32,443 nt of DNA from Campylobacterales bacterium (GTDB taxonomy: Bacteria; Campylobacterota; Campylobacteria; Campylobacterales; QNZT01), in the NCBI GenBank assembly GCA_027023405.1, contig JALVVN010000028.1, forward strand, positions 61,142 to 93,584, read 5' to 3'. The position numbers and the translations under genes are program-made. The notes beneath the pieces were generated by a model, which was not told the DNA's origin, ran no database searches, and saw only the letters and a list, made by a program, of their open reading frames with translations. Below are positions 7,822-14,784 of this stretch, one piece after another. The stretch's first letter is position 1. The number at the start of each line of letters is the position of its first letter.

Positions 7822-8640
7822 CTATTTCATCTGTGAAGCCAACAGTAGATTATAAAGTTGTGCAGGGTGAAGATTGTTCTTTTTTGCTATCTTTTTAAAT
7901 TTTGCATCCGGTGTTGCTTTTATGCCGTAATACTTTAAATGTCGCAAGAATTTGGTCAAATCCATTTTATACTCTTGGGATAATTCTCTCAAGGATTTAT
8001 GTGCTATTCCAACGGGTATCTCGCTCGGCAGATCGACCTTGGTTGAACGGTTTTTTATGATCGTAAATATTTTTTTTGGACTAATATGGTTGCCGGAGGC
8101 TATCGCTTTTAGAGTATCTTTTGTCGAATCTATCTTGATGCCGTTGTCCTTTAATTTTCTTTTCGCCTCTTCTATGTCTAGTGAAGTAATAAGACAAAAA
8201 TCTTCCAGTGTTGTGTACTCCGCGTATCCAAAAGGCGGGTTTCCGATATCTAGCGCATTCATTGCCTTGATGCCGTTGCCTATATTGACCAAGAAGCTAA
8301 AAGGCAGGGTCATTGTGACCGTCCCTATAACAAACAAGGCTGTAAGCACCAAGGCAACATTAAACTCTTTTGTAAATATCTTAAGCTCTTTTTTCACTTT
8401 AAGATAGTTTTTGATAGGTTTCCAGTTGTAATATATGTGCCAAATAATCATAACCAAAAACAAAATACCCAGATTTATATGTAGATTGTCCCACTGTTGT
8501 TTATCCAATCCCAAAAAAGTCCAATCTGTCCAAGAGGTCACTCTCCTGTCCGGTATAAAATATAATACAACGCTCGAAATTGCCAATACAACAAATGACA
8601 GCATTGCTGTGAGTGAGACAAATCTTTGATATTTCATCAT
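7822..8640 (-). CDS. DUF4405 membrane protein with a duplicated C-terminal helical module
   Basis: The first ~120 residues hold three membrane helices. The second carries His residues in the LHINLGILF...WHIYYNWKPI pattern seen in DUF4405 and small cytochrome-b-like proteins, so haem binding is possible. After residue ~135 come two similar ~60-residue helical modules. They align as TTLEDFCLITSLDIEEAKRK...NGIKID...IASGNHISPKKIFTII and KSLRELSQEYKMDLTKFLRH...YGIKAT...IAKKNNLHPAQLYNLL, which indicates an internal duplication. The module resembles a helix-turn-helix-like fold, but I cannot assign a role. The protein is probably in the inner membrane with the modules in the cytoplasm. Confidence 0.75.
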   Translation of the reverse strand: MMKYQRFVSLTAMLSFVVLAISSVVLYFIPDRRVTSWTDWTFLGLDKQQWDNLHINLGILFLVMIIWHIYYNWKPIKNYLKVKKELKIFTKEFNVALVLTALFVIGTVTMTLPFSFLVNIGNGIKAMNALDIGNPPFGYAEYTTLEDFCLITSLDIEEAKRKLKDNGIKIDSTKDTLKAIASGNHISPKKIFTIIKNRSTKVDLPSEIPVGIAHKSLRELSQEYKMDLTKFLRHLKYYGIKATPDAKFKKIAKKNNLHPAQLYNLLLASQMK

Positions 8641-8665
8641 ATTTCTCGGTCGTTTAACATTTTCA

Positions 8666-8887
8666 TTAAGCCTTCTTCTCTACCGATTCAATCTCGGCTA
8701 TCTGTCTATTTAATGCTCTGATATTAGTTGCCAATTTCTCCATATCATTTTGGATAATCTCCTCTTCCCATGTAGTCTCAATCCAAGTTAGCTTCTCTTT
8801 TGTCTCTTTATATTTTGCTTTGAGTCTCTTCACCTCTGCGATGTATGTATCTTTTTTGTTGGGGTCTATTTGAACATTTTCTTGCAT
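8666..8887 (-). CDS. Small coiled-coil protein of unknown function
   Basis: The 73-residue, highly charged protein is almost entirely heptad-like (VKRLKAKYKETKEKLTWIE...ALNRQIAEIE), so a helical hairpin or coiled coil is expected. There is no signal peptide. GGAG-like sequence lies just upstream of the ATG at 8887 on the minus strand. It lies 25 nt upstream of the DUF4405 gene in the same direction and may be co-transcribed with it. It is the last gene before the defence island. Confidence 0.65.
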   Translation of the reverse strand: MQENVQIDPNKKDTYIAEVKRLKAKYKETKEKLTWIETTWEEEIIQNDMEKLATNIRALNRQIAEIESVEKKA

Positions 8888-9203
8888 ATGTTTCTCCTTT
8901 AGATCAGTAGTTACAGGAGATTATATCAAGTGAATGTGAATGAAGTGTGAAAAGAGTCATCAAGTGAATTTAGATATCATATCTTAGACTAATAACCAAA
9001 GAAGTAACAATGAACATACGCATCTACTACAAAGACACCGTTAAGGCATCAATACCCCGCTAAGCCCTGTGTCATCGAGGTTTGTGATTTTTGAAATTTG
9101 CCCAAAATGGCGTTTTAAGCACAAAAATGGGCACAGTTTTCTCGCAGAGAGTGCAAGCACAAAGGGCACAGTAATTCTGTATTGTCGCCACAGCCAAAAG
9201 CAG
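8888..9203. other. Left edge of the defence island: ybgC promoter region plus an unexplained non-coding stretch
   Basis: No full gene lies here. 8888-9009 looks like a divergent promoter region (minus toward the coiled-coil gene, plus toward a former ybgC). 9010-9063 is the ybgC remnant. 9064-9203 has no credible ORF on either strand. It contains GGGCACAGT twice in direct orientation (9129-9137 and 9164-9172). The tract has the look of a repeated intergenic element, but copy number cannot be judged from one window. Confidence 0.5.
9010..9063 (+). pseudogene. ybgC: Remnant of a ybgC thioesterase 5' end
   Basis: The sequence reads MNIRIYYKDTVKASIPR-stop. The first ten residues match MKIRVYYKDT, the N-terminus of the intact gene at 17317, with conservative changes only. 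At DNA level 27 of the first 31 bases match, including an identical 13-mer (TACAAAGACACCG at 9028-9040 and 17335-17347). Similarity stops before the catalytic Asp codon, so no enzyme is made. It lies in the same direction as the intact gene and marks one border of the defence island. Confidence 0.7.
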
Positions 9204-10055
9204 TTAGGACTTTAAACCTACAAAAACCTCATTCACCCAAAAAGCATTCTCTTCCAGCACTTCTATCAACTCAAGATAGCTTTTTTCATCAAGATCGTAT
9301 TTCGCCGCATTGTTTCGGATACGCTTTTTGTAGGAAAAATCAAGCAGGCTTTTGTTTTCGAGTGCATCGTGGAATATATGCTGAAAGCTTTCTATCTCCT
9401 CTTTGAGATCATGAATATGCGTGATATCGGCGATTTCTATATCCCATTTCAAGTTGTGCTCAAGCGCACGCACAAGATGCCCCAGATCATATTGCAAACC
9501 GATGGCGTTTTCAAATTTCTCATTCAGATCCGAGATAAGCTCATCTGTTTCGATAGGTGGTAAATCCCGAAAGATGAAATAGAGATCGAAAAGATCTTTG
9601 GTAGTATCGGGACGATCACAGAGGGCTTTGAGCTTGTATAGCAGTATGTTGTAAAGGTTCTCCGTTTTGAAGGGTTGTGCTGTAAAGCCGGTATCTTTAA
9701 GCCTGGCGCAGGTGAAATTGAGCAGTTCGACTTTGACCATTTCATCGTTATCCTCAAATCGGCACCAAAGACGAAAGGCATTTTCCTCTTTGACGCGGCG
9801 TGTCTCTTCGACGGTTGCACTGGGAATAGCCTGGATAAGCTCTACTATCCGTTCACCCATCTCAAATACACATTTTCTATCCCGGAGTGTCGGAAAGAAA
9901 AAATCAAGATCTTCGGAATGTCGATAAGCACGGGGTAAAACAAAACGCTGCAAGCCAGTACCGCCGGCAAGAAAGATCTCATCTTCAAGGCTTTTGAGTG
10001 CATGAAGGATACGATTTTGATTGAGGTAAACCGCCTCCCAGTCGTCTCTATGCAT
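9204..10055 (-). CDS. AbiEii/AbiGii-type nucleotidyltransferase toxin
   Basis: The 283-residue protein shows the nucleotidyltransferase signature of the AbiEii family (PF08843): FLAGGTGLQRF (Gly31-Gly32) and RHSEDLDFFFP with metal-binding Asp49 and Asp51. AbiEii toxins act as NTP transferases that stop growth, in abortive phage defence or plasmid and island maintenance, and are neutralised by the product of the adjacent gene. The start at 10055 lies inside the upstream antitoxin gene (8-nt overlap), which implies coupling. It is the distal gene of a two-gene minus-strand operon. Confidence 0.85.
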   Translation of the reverse strand: MHRDDWEAVYLNQNRILHALKSLEDEIFLAGGTGLQRFVLPRAYRHSEDLDFFFPTLRDRKCVFEMGERIVELIQAIPSATVEETRRVKEENAFRLWCRFEDNDEMVKVELLNFTCARLKDTGFTAQPFKTENLYNILLYKLKALCDRPDTTKDLFDLYFIFRDLPPIETDELISDLNEKFENAIGLQYDLGHLVRALEHNLKWDIEIADITHIHDLKEEIESFQHIFHDALENKSLLDFSYKKRIRNNAAKYDLDEKSYLELIEVLEENAFWVNEVFVGLKS

Positions 10056-10470
10056 GGCGTTTCACTTGAGCGTTCAACGCTTTTTTGTGCAATGCTTCGG
10101 GCAGATTCTCTTTGAGTCTTTGCATAAAGCGTTTGTCGCCTGCTTGGGCATTTTCGATGATTTCACCGGCAGTGTAGTTGGTACCCCAAAATGCCGCTTC
10201 GATGCGTTTTTGCTCAGCCTTATCAAGTCCTATAACTTTGATATTGTCTCGTTTGCTGCGGCGTTGAAGCGCATGTCGTGTCTGCTCATCGAGTCGCATA
10301 CGATACGCCATATCTTTGGCGATCACCATAGCGTATGCCGGAACTTTGCCTTTTTTCTTCCAACCAGTTACGGTGTCGTAAGGGATCTTGGCATATTCGG
10401 CAAAGGCTTTTTGGGTAATGCCGTGGGCTTTGAGCGTATGGATAAATAGCTTATGATCGATCTTTTGCAT
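10048..10470 (-). CDS. HTH antitoxin partner of the AbiEii-like toxin
   Basis: The 140-residue protein begins with a helix-turn-helix (about residues 10-45: THGITQKAFAEYAKIPYDTV-type arrangement, seen here as AHGITQKAFAEYAKI and TVTGWKKKGKVP) suited to binding its own promoter. Its C-terminal half is charged and would contact the toxin or act at a distance. It lies first in the operon and overlaps the toxin by 8 nt, the usual order for antitoxin-toxin pairs. It is shorter than, and different from, the classical AbiEi. Repression of the promoter at 10498-10535 is expected, since two operator-like palindromes sit there. Confidence 0.75.
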   Translation of the reverse strand: MQKIDHKLFIHTLKAHGITQKAFAEYAKIPYDTVTGWKKKGKVPAYAMVIAKDMAYRMRLDEQTRHALQRRSKRDNIKVIGLDKAEQKRIEAAFWGTNYTAGEIIENAQAGDKRFMQRLKENLPEALHKKALNAQVKRHA

Positions 10471-10497
10471 GGTTTTTGCCTTTCAACTTTATATATC

Positions 10498-10535
10498 GTC
10501 ATTTTAACGATTTTTTCAAAAATAGTCAAATTGAC
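10498..10535 (-). promoter_or_regulatory. Promoter of the AbiE-like operon with two embedded operators
   Basis: On the minus strand TTGACT (10529-10524), a 17-nt spacer and TAAAAT (10506-10501) form a strong sigma70-type promoter about 30 nt before the ATG. An 11-nt perfect palindrome GTCAAATTGAC (10525-10535) covers the -35. A near-copy, GTCATTTTAAC (10498-10508), covers the -10, with centres 27 bp apart. This is a classical layout for autorepression by the HTH antitoxin. Confidence 0.7.
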
Positions 10536-10572
10536 GACTCAGCATTAAAGTACATTCTATTTCATTTTATAG

Positions 10573-10601
10573 ATGACTGCTTAGCTAATGTTTGCTAAAA
10601 T
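10573..10601 (+). promoter_or_regulatory. Probable promoter of the TIR/caspase cassette
   Basis: An extended -10 (TG at 10593, TAAAAT at 10596-10601) follows a weak -35 (ATGACT at 10573-10578) with a 17-nt spacer. The start of transcription would be near 10608, giving a leader of about 130 nt before the first gene. Confidence 0.45.
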
Positions 10602-10639
10602 GCTCCATAGTGTGGTTGAATCAAAAGGCAGGAAGTGTG

Positions 10640-10709
10640 AATGCTATACTGCCGTCAAGCCGACGCCATAGCATTAACGTCCTGAAGTGTATTCGCATCC
10701 GGGGGATGC
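10640..10709 (+). promoter_or_regulatory. Structured 5' leader of the TIR/caspase cassette
   Basis: Two hairpins can form. The first is AATGCTAT (10640-10647) with ATAGCATT (10668-10675), enclosing a nested CGTC/GACG stem (10653-10656 and 10662-10665). The second is GCATCC (10695-10700) with GGATGC (10704-10709) around a GGG loop. They lie between the predicted promoter and the start at 10737. There is no T-run, so this is not a plain terminator. A leader control element or small RNA is possible. Confidence 0.45.
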
Positions 10710-10736
10710 TCAATGAAGAATAGGTGATTGTGAAGT

Positions 10737-11393
10737 ATGACGATTAGTAAAGAGTTACTCGATATTATGCTGGTACTGACTCCAGGAATAATATCATTCT
10801 ATATAGTTGAAGCATTAACTCACCATAAAAAAATTGAATATCAACGTGTTATATTGAATATCATCGTATTGAACTTCATAATTTATTTGTTGATATATTT
10901 GTTTGCCATAGGACTTTATAAGCATTTTCCAGATTTGGCTCAAAAATGGCATCTTTCTACTGATCATATTATGGTTAAAAGTATAAATGTCCCGATGATG
11001 ATATTAGGATTATTCTTTGCGATATTGATAGGTTTAGTTTTGTCAAGATGGATTAATGAGAAGTATATTTACAAGTTAGCCAAGTATTTAAAAGTTTCAG
11101 ATCTCGATAGCAATTTAAATGTATGGGATGATTTTTTATCTGAGAAAAGAGATTTTGACGGAATTATAGTAAGGGATTATGAAAATAATGTCATGTACTA
11201 TGGTGTTCCAAAAAGATACTCAGAATTTTCTCATGATAAAAAAGAGTTGCATCTTGAAGATGTTAGAATTTTTTTAGAGCAAGAAGCTGAAGAATTGTAT
11301 AGGCAAAATGAACTTTATTTGGTTATTAATGATAAAATGACCATTGAAATCCCAAGACTTGAAAGGAATAAAAATGAGCAAAAAGACAAATAA
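10737..11393 (+). CDS. DUF6338-like membrane protein, first gene of the TIR/caspase cassette
   Basis: The 218-residue protein has three predicted membrane spans (about residues 10-26, 38-60 and 85-104) and a cytosolic C-terminal domain. The opening LVLTPGIISFYIVEALTHHK and the later NVWDDFLSEKRDFDGIIVRD...YYGVPKRYS...LHLEDVRIF follow the DUF6338 pattern (an LPG-type first helix, then a WDD motif and a small beta-rich domain). I assign this from memory of the family and not from a search. AGGTGA at 10722-10727 is the ribosome binding site. It overlaps the next small gene by 20 nt. A membrane protein beside a caspase recalls gasdermin-protease pairs, so it may be a protease target or a pore/anchor (inference). 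Confidence 0.75.
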   Translation: MTISKELLDIMLVLTPGIISFYIVEALTHHKKIEYQRVILNIIVLNFIIYLLIYLFAIGLYKHFPDLAQKWHLSTDHIMVKSINVPMMILGLFFAILIGLVLSRWINEKYIYKLAKYLKVSDLDSNLNVWDDFLSEKRDFDGIIVRDYENNVMYYGVPKRYSEFSHDKKELHLEDVRIFLEQEAEELYRQNELYLVINDKMTIEIPRLERNKNEQKDK

Positions 11394-11526
11394 TAAATCT
11401 GTGAACAATAACGTTGATAGAAGTGACAGACCCTTAAATGAGAGTGCTTCAGCATCACCAAGCAAAAAGCCCGAAAGGTCAAAACTTGATGACTACAATC
11501 CTCCTGCTAGAAAGAAAAAGGATTAA
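11374..11526 (+). CDS. 50-residue basic, disordered protein between the membrane and TIR genes
   Basis: The start at ATG 11374 is preferred over 11344 because AAAGGAATAAAA precedes it directly and yields a clean MSKKTNN N-terminus. The ORF overlaps the membrane gene by 20 nt and ends 2 nt before the TIR gene, so it is embedded in the operon. The sequence is low in hydrophobic residues and rich in Lys, Asn, Ser and Pro (for example ASPSKKPERSKLDDYNPPAR), and is therefore predicted to be unstructured. No family is recognised. It could be a protease substrate, an inhibitor of the caspase or a partner of the DUF6338-like protein. Confidence 0.65.
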   Translation: MSKKTNNKSVNNNVDRSDRPLNESASASPSKKPERSKLDDYNPPARKKKD

Positions 11527-11528
11527 CA

Positions 11529-11927
11529 ATGAAGACTTACAGATTGTTTATTAGCCACTCATGGGCTTATGACGATGCTTATGAAAAGATAATTGATTTT
11601 CTAGAGCAAGAGAATGTATCTTTTTATGATCATTCAGTACCCAAAAATGACCCTGTACATACAAATGGGACTGATCGGGAACTTGAAGAGGCTATAGATG
11701 CAAAAATAAGAGGGGTTAGCTGTATTTTGATATTGGCTGGGGTATATTCAACCTATAGTAAGTGGATAAATAAAGAAATTGCTATTGCAAAAAAATATGG
11801 AAAACCTATTATTGCAATAGAACCGTGGGGGTCTGAAAGAACATCAACAGTTGTGAAAGAAAATGCTTCAGAAATTGTTAAATGGCAGGCTTCCTCTATT
11901 GCAAATGCTATAAGATATTGGGGATAA
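11529..11927 (+). CDS. ThsB-like TIR-domain (DUF1863) protein
   Basis: The 132-residue single-domain protein matches the MTH538/DUF1863 TIR-like pattern: LFISHSWAYDDAYEK (strand A and first loop), FYDHSVPKNDPVH, ILILAGVYSTYSKWINKEI (putative catalytic Glu83) and KPIIAIEPWG, ending VKWQASSIANAIRYWG. In Thoeris such proteins sense infection and turn NAD+ into a cyclic-nucleotide-like signal that activates the partner effector. Here the partner is the caspase gene 3 nt downstream, as in type IV Thoeris. It is cytoplasmic. Which phage trigger and which signal molecule are involved cannot be read from the sequence. Confidence 0.85.
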   Translation: MKTYRLFISHSWAYDDAYEKIIDFLEQENVSFYDHSVPKNDPVHTNGTDRELEEAIDAKIRGVSCILILAGVYSTYSKWINKEIAIAKKYGKPIIAIEPWGSERTSTVVKENASEIVKWQASSIANAIRYWG

Positions 11928-11930
11928 AAA

Positions 11931-12911
11931 ATGAGAAAAGCACTTATCGTAGGTATTGATTATTATGAAAATGCTTCACCTCTCTTTGGCTGTGTCAATG
12001 ATTCATATGCAGTTAAAAGCGTACTAGAAAGGCATGGAGACGGCACTTTAAATTTTGATATTTTATATATACCAGTAACAAATGAATCTAAAAAAATTAC
12101 TCGTGGAGAATTAAAAGATAAAATAACTGAACTTTTTCGAGATGAATGTGATGTAGCACTATTCTATTTTTCAGGGCATGGATATGTTGAAAATAATGGT
12201 GGCTATTTAATCACTTCTGAGTGCAGTAGAGGAGATGACGGTTTGTCACTTGATGAAATATTAGTTATGGCAAACAAATCAAAAGCAAAAAATAAAATAA
12301 TCATATTGGATAGTTGCCATTCAGGTATAATGGGTGATATTTCTGCTATACCTAACCATGCATTGCTTACTGAAGGGATGACGATTTTGACAGCATCTAG
12401 TGAAGAGCAATATGCAGTGGAGGAAAATGGGAAAGGAGTTTTTACTGGATTGCTTGTAGATGCACTTAATGGATCAGCTTGTAATTTAGTTGGTGAAATA
12501 TCACCAGCGAGTGTATATGCGCATATAGACCAATCTCTAGGGTTATGGGAGCAAAGACCAATATTCAAAACGAATACGAAAAAGTTTGTTTCATTAAGAA
12601 AAGTAAAAGCACCGATCGAAATCGAGCTTCTATCAAAGATAACTGAATTTTTTGATGAACCAAGGAGCGTTTATTCCTTAAATCCTACTTTCGAACCCAA
12701 AAGAGATAATGCAGAACTCAAGAGAGAAATTCCTGACCCTATTGAAGAAAATGTTGAAAAATTCAGAATACTTCAGAAATATAATCGTGTTAATCTCGTT
12801 ATACCTATTGGTGAAGAGCATATGTACTATGCTGCAATGAATAGTACAGGTTGCAAATTGACACCTTTAGGAGAGCACTATTGGAATTTGGTAAAAAAGG
12901 GAAGATTATAA
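11931..12911 (+). CDS. Caspase-family (peptidase C14) effector protease
   Basis: Residues 1-215 form a caspase-like domain: MRKALIVGIDYY, the catalytic His in FYFSGHGYVE (His83) and the catalytic Cys in IIILDSCHSG (Cys129). Both dyad residues are intact. Residues ~220-326 form a separate C-terminal region with a linker (FDEPRSVYSLNPTFEPKRD) and a winged-helix-like end (CKLTPLGEHYWNLVKKGRL), a good candidate for signal sensing or autoinhibition. The position 3 nt after the TIR gene indicates the TIR-to-caspase logic of type IV Thoeris: the signal activates the protease and the cell dies or stops growing. The substrates are unknown, and the two upstream small proteins are candidates. Confidence 0.88.
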   Translation: MRKALIVGIDYYENASPLFGCVNDSYAVKSVLERHGDGTLNFDILYIPVTNESKKITRGELKDKITELFRDECDVALFYFSGHGYVENNGGYLITSECSRGDDGLSLDEILVMANKSKAKNKIIILDSCHSGIMGDISAIPNHALLTEGMTILTASSEEQYAVEENGKGVFTGLLVDALNGSACNLVGEISPASVYAHIDQSLGLWEQRPIFKTNTKKFVSLRKVKAPIEIELLSKITEFFDEPRSVYSLNPTFEPKRDNAELKREIPDPIEENVEKFRILQKYNRVNLVIPIGEEHMYYAAMNSTGCKLTPLGEHYWNLVKKGRL

Positions 12912-12924
12912 ATTAGATGCAATT

Positions 12925-12960
12925 ATAGTTTGAAATCTATAGGCTTTAGACTATATTTTT
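12925..12960 (+). promoter_or_regulatory. Intergenic signal between the caspase and mod genes
   Basis: TTGAAA (12930-12935), a 16-nt spacer and TATATT (12952-12957) could be the promoter of the restriction-modification operon. The same stretch can form a weak stem (ATAGTTT 12925-12931 with AGACTAT 12948-12954, one G-U pair) followed by ATTTTT, so it may also end the cassette transcript. AGGAG at 12984-12988 is the ribosome binding site of mod. Confidence 0.4.
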
Positions 12961-12996
12961 ACAATAAAAAAGTGACCATATATAGGAGAATGTTAT

Positions 12997-14784
12997 ATGC
13001 CAACCCTACAGTTCAAAGGAAAAAATATCATATGGAATCACCATATGAGTGTGCCGTACCATACGCTTGAGCGGGTGGAGAAGCTGGACTTTCAAGCGGA
13101 CAAAAGTAATGGCAATATCATTGTAGAGGGGGATAATCTTACGGCGCTTAAAGCGTTAGTGCCTCAATTTGGCGGTAGCGTCCAATGCATCTATATCGAT
13201 CCGCCGTATAATACCGGTAAAGAACACTGGGTATACAACGATGCCGCCAATTCTCCGATGATACAAGAGTGGCTTGGCAAAGAGGTTAGCAAAGAGGATC
13301 TTACAAAACATGACAAATGGCTTTGTATGATGACCCCAAGATTGAAGATGCTTTATCAATTGCTTCGTGAAGACGGTATAATTGTTATTCATATAGATGA
13401 GCATGAGATAAGCAAGCTCCGAGAACTAATGATAGAAATTTTCGGTGAAGAAAATGAGCTTGGTACGATTGTTTGGGACAAAGGTAATCCCAAAGGGGAT
13501 GTTGCAGCTATTGCGGTACAGCATGAATATATTGTTGTATTTGCTAAAAATATCGATATTTTCAAGGCTTCCAATGAACTCAAAAGACCAAAACGAAATG
13601 CAAAAAAAATATTGGAAAAAGCAGCAAAGCTGTTTAAGAAACTTGGGAAAGTAGATTTGCCGGAAGAACTAAAAGAGACCATAAAAAAATATAGCATCCC
13701 GGAATCATGTATTGAACAGTATAAGATTCCCTGCACTCTTGAAGATATCAATGAGCAGTTTCAATCTTGGCTTAAAAAGCAAGATTTTTCAAACGGTGAA
13801 AAGGCATACAAGTTTATCGACGAAAAAGGAAGAGTCTATCAGTCGGTGTCCATGGCTTGGCCCAATAAAAAGAGAGCACCGGATGAATATTTTGAACCTC
13901 TGATTCATCCAGTCACAAAAAAACCTTGTCCCGTACCGGATAGAGGCTGGAGGAACCCTCCTGAAACAATGCAAAAGCTTTTGGAACAAGGTCTTATTAT
14001 ATTTGGACAGGATGAAACAACACAACCCCGACGAAAATATTTACTTGAGGAAAATTTATACGAAAATATTCCTTCGATTCTCTTTTTTGGAGGAAGTGAT
14101 GACGCCTTGTTTAAAGAATTTGATTTGGAGTTTGACAATCCAAAACCATACAAATTTGCAAAAGAGCTATTGTCTTATTTCAGTAAAAAAGACTCGATCA
14201 TCCTCGACTCCTTCGCAGGCTCCGGCACCACCGCTCACGCCGTGATGGATCTGAACAAAGAAGACGGCGGCAACCGCCGTTATATCCTCGTACAGATGTC
14301 CGAAAACAGCGAAAAAGAGCCGGAGAAAAACATCTGCCGTGACATTACCCGGGAGCGGATCGTCAGAGCCATCGAGAAGTTTGGCTACGATTCGGGCTTT
14401 GAGTATCTGCGTGTGGGGCAGGCACTCGATGCCGAAACACTGCTAAGTGGTGAACTGCCCGAATATGAGACCTTTGCCAAGTATGTCTATTATCTGGCGA
14501 CCGGAGAGCATCCGGGGGCAGAGGCTCAGATCAACAAAGAGAGCTACTTTGTAGGCAGCAAGGGTAATGAAGATATCTACCTGATCTACACCGACGATAT
14601 GGATGCTTTGCAAAAACTCGCACTCAGCTATGAAAAAGCCGAGTCGATCCGCAAACGATCAGGGGCGAAAAAAGCGATCGTCTATGCGCCCGCCTGTTTC
14701 CTGGACGAAGAGGATCTCCAGGAGCTGAAGATCGAGTTTGTCTCTATCCCTTACAACCTCTTTGAGCGAAAGGCGGAAGTCTGA
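12997..14784 (+). CDS. Type III restriction-modification system methyltransferase (Mod)
   Basis: The 595-residue protein has the beta-class adenine methyltransferase order. The catalytic motif IV DPPYNTG lies at residues 68-74 and the SAM-binding motif I (DSFAGSGTT) at about residues 405-413, with a target-recognition region between them. It would methylate one strand of a short asymmetric site and, with Res, cut unmodified DNA. The stop overlaps the res start by 1 nt (TGATG). Base composition is uneven. The segment at about 13450-14190 (recognition region) is AT-rich with long A-runs, while the text from 14190 onward is markedly GC-richer, as in res. This suggests replacement of the recognition domain by recombination. 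Confidence 0.9.
   Translation: MPTLQFKGKNIIWNHHMSVPYHTLERVEKLDFQADKSNGNIIVEGDNLTALKALVPQFGGSVQCIYIDPPYNTGKEHWVYNDAANSPMIQEWLGKEVSKEDLTKHDKWLCMMTPRLKMLYQLLREDGIIVIHIDEHEISKLRELMIEIFGEENELGTIVWDKGNPKGDVAAIAVQHEYIVVFAKNIDIFKASNELKRPKRNAKKILEKAAKLFKKLGKVDLPEELKETIKKYSIPESCIEQYKIPCTLEDINEQFQSWLKKQDFSNGEKAYKFIDEKGRVYQSVSMAWPNKKRAPDEYFEPLIHPVTKKPCPVPDRGWRNPPETMQKLLEQGLIIFGQDETTQPRRKYLLEENLYENIPSILFFGGSDDALFKEFDLEFDNPKPYKFAKELLSYFSKKDSIILDSFAGSGTTAHAVMDLNKEDGGNRRYILVQMSENSEKEPEKNICRDITRERIVRAIEKFGYDSGFEYLRVGQALDAETLLSGELPEYETFAKYVYYLATGEHPGAEAQINKESYFVGSKGNEDIYLIYTDDMDALQKLALSYEKAESIRKRSGAKKAIVYAPACFLDEEDLQELKIEFVSIPYNLFERKAEV

Noticed and set aside
9182-9406. 74-codon plus-strand ORF at the island edge
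   Set aside because: It mostly overlaps the end of the AbiEii-like toxin gene in antisense and has no ribosome binding site or family.
10620-10736. Possible retron-type ncRNA (inverted repeats before a defence operon)
   Set aside because: No reverse transcriptase gene is present in the cassette, and the hairpins lack the msr/msd layout. Treated as a structured leader.
13602-13609. A8 run in mod as a phase-variation switch
   Set aside because: Slippage is possible, but the frame is intact and switching tracts in this phylum are usually longer G or multi-base repeats. Mentioned only as a side note.
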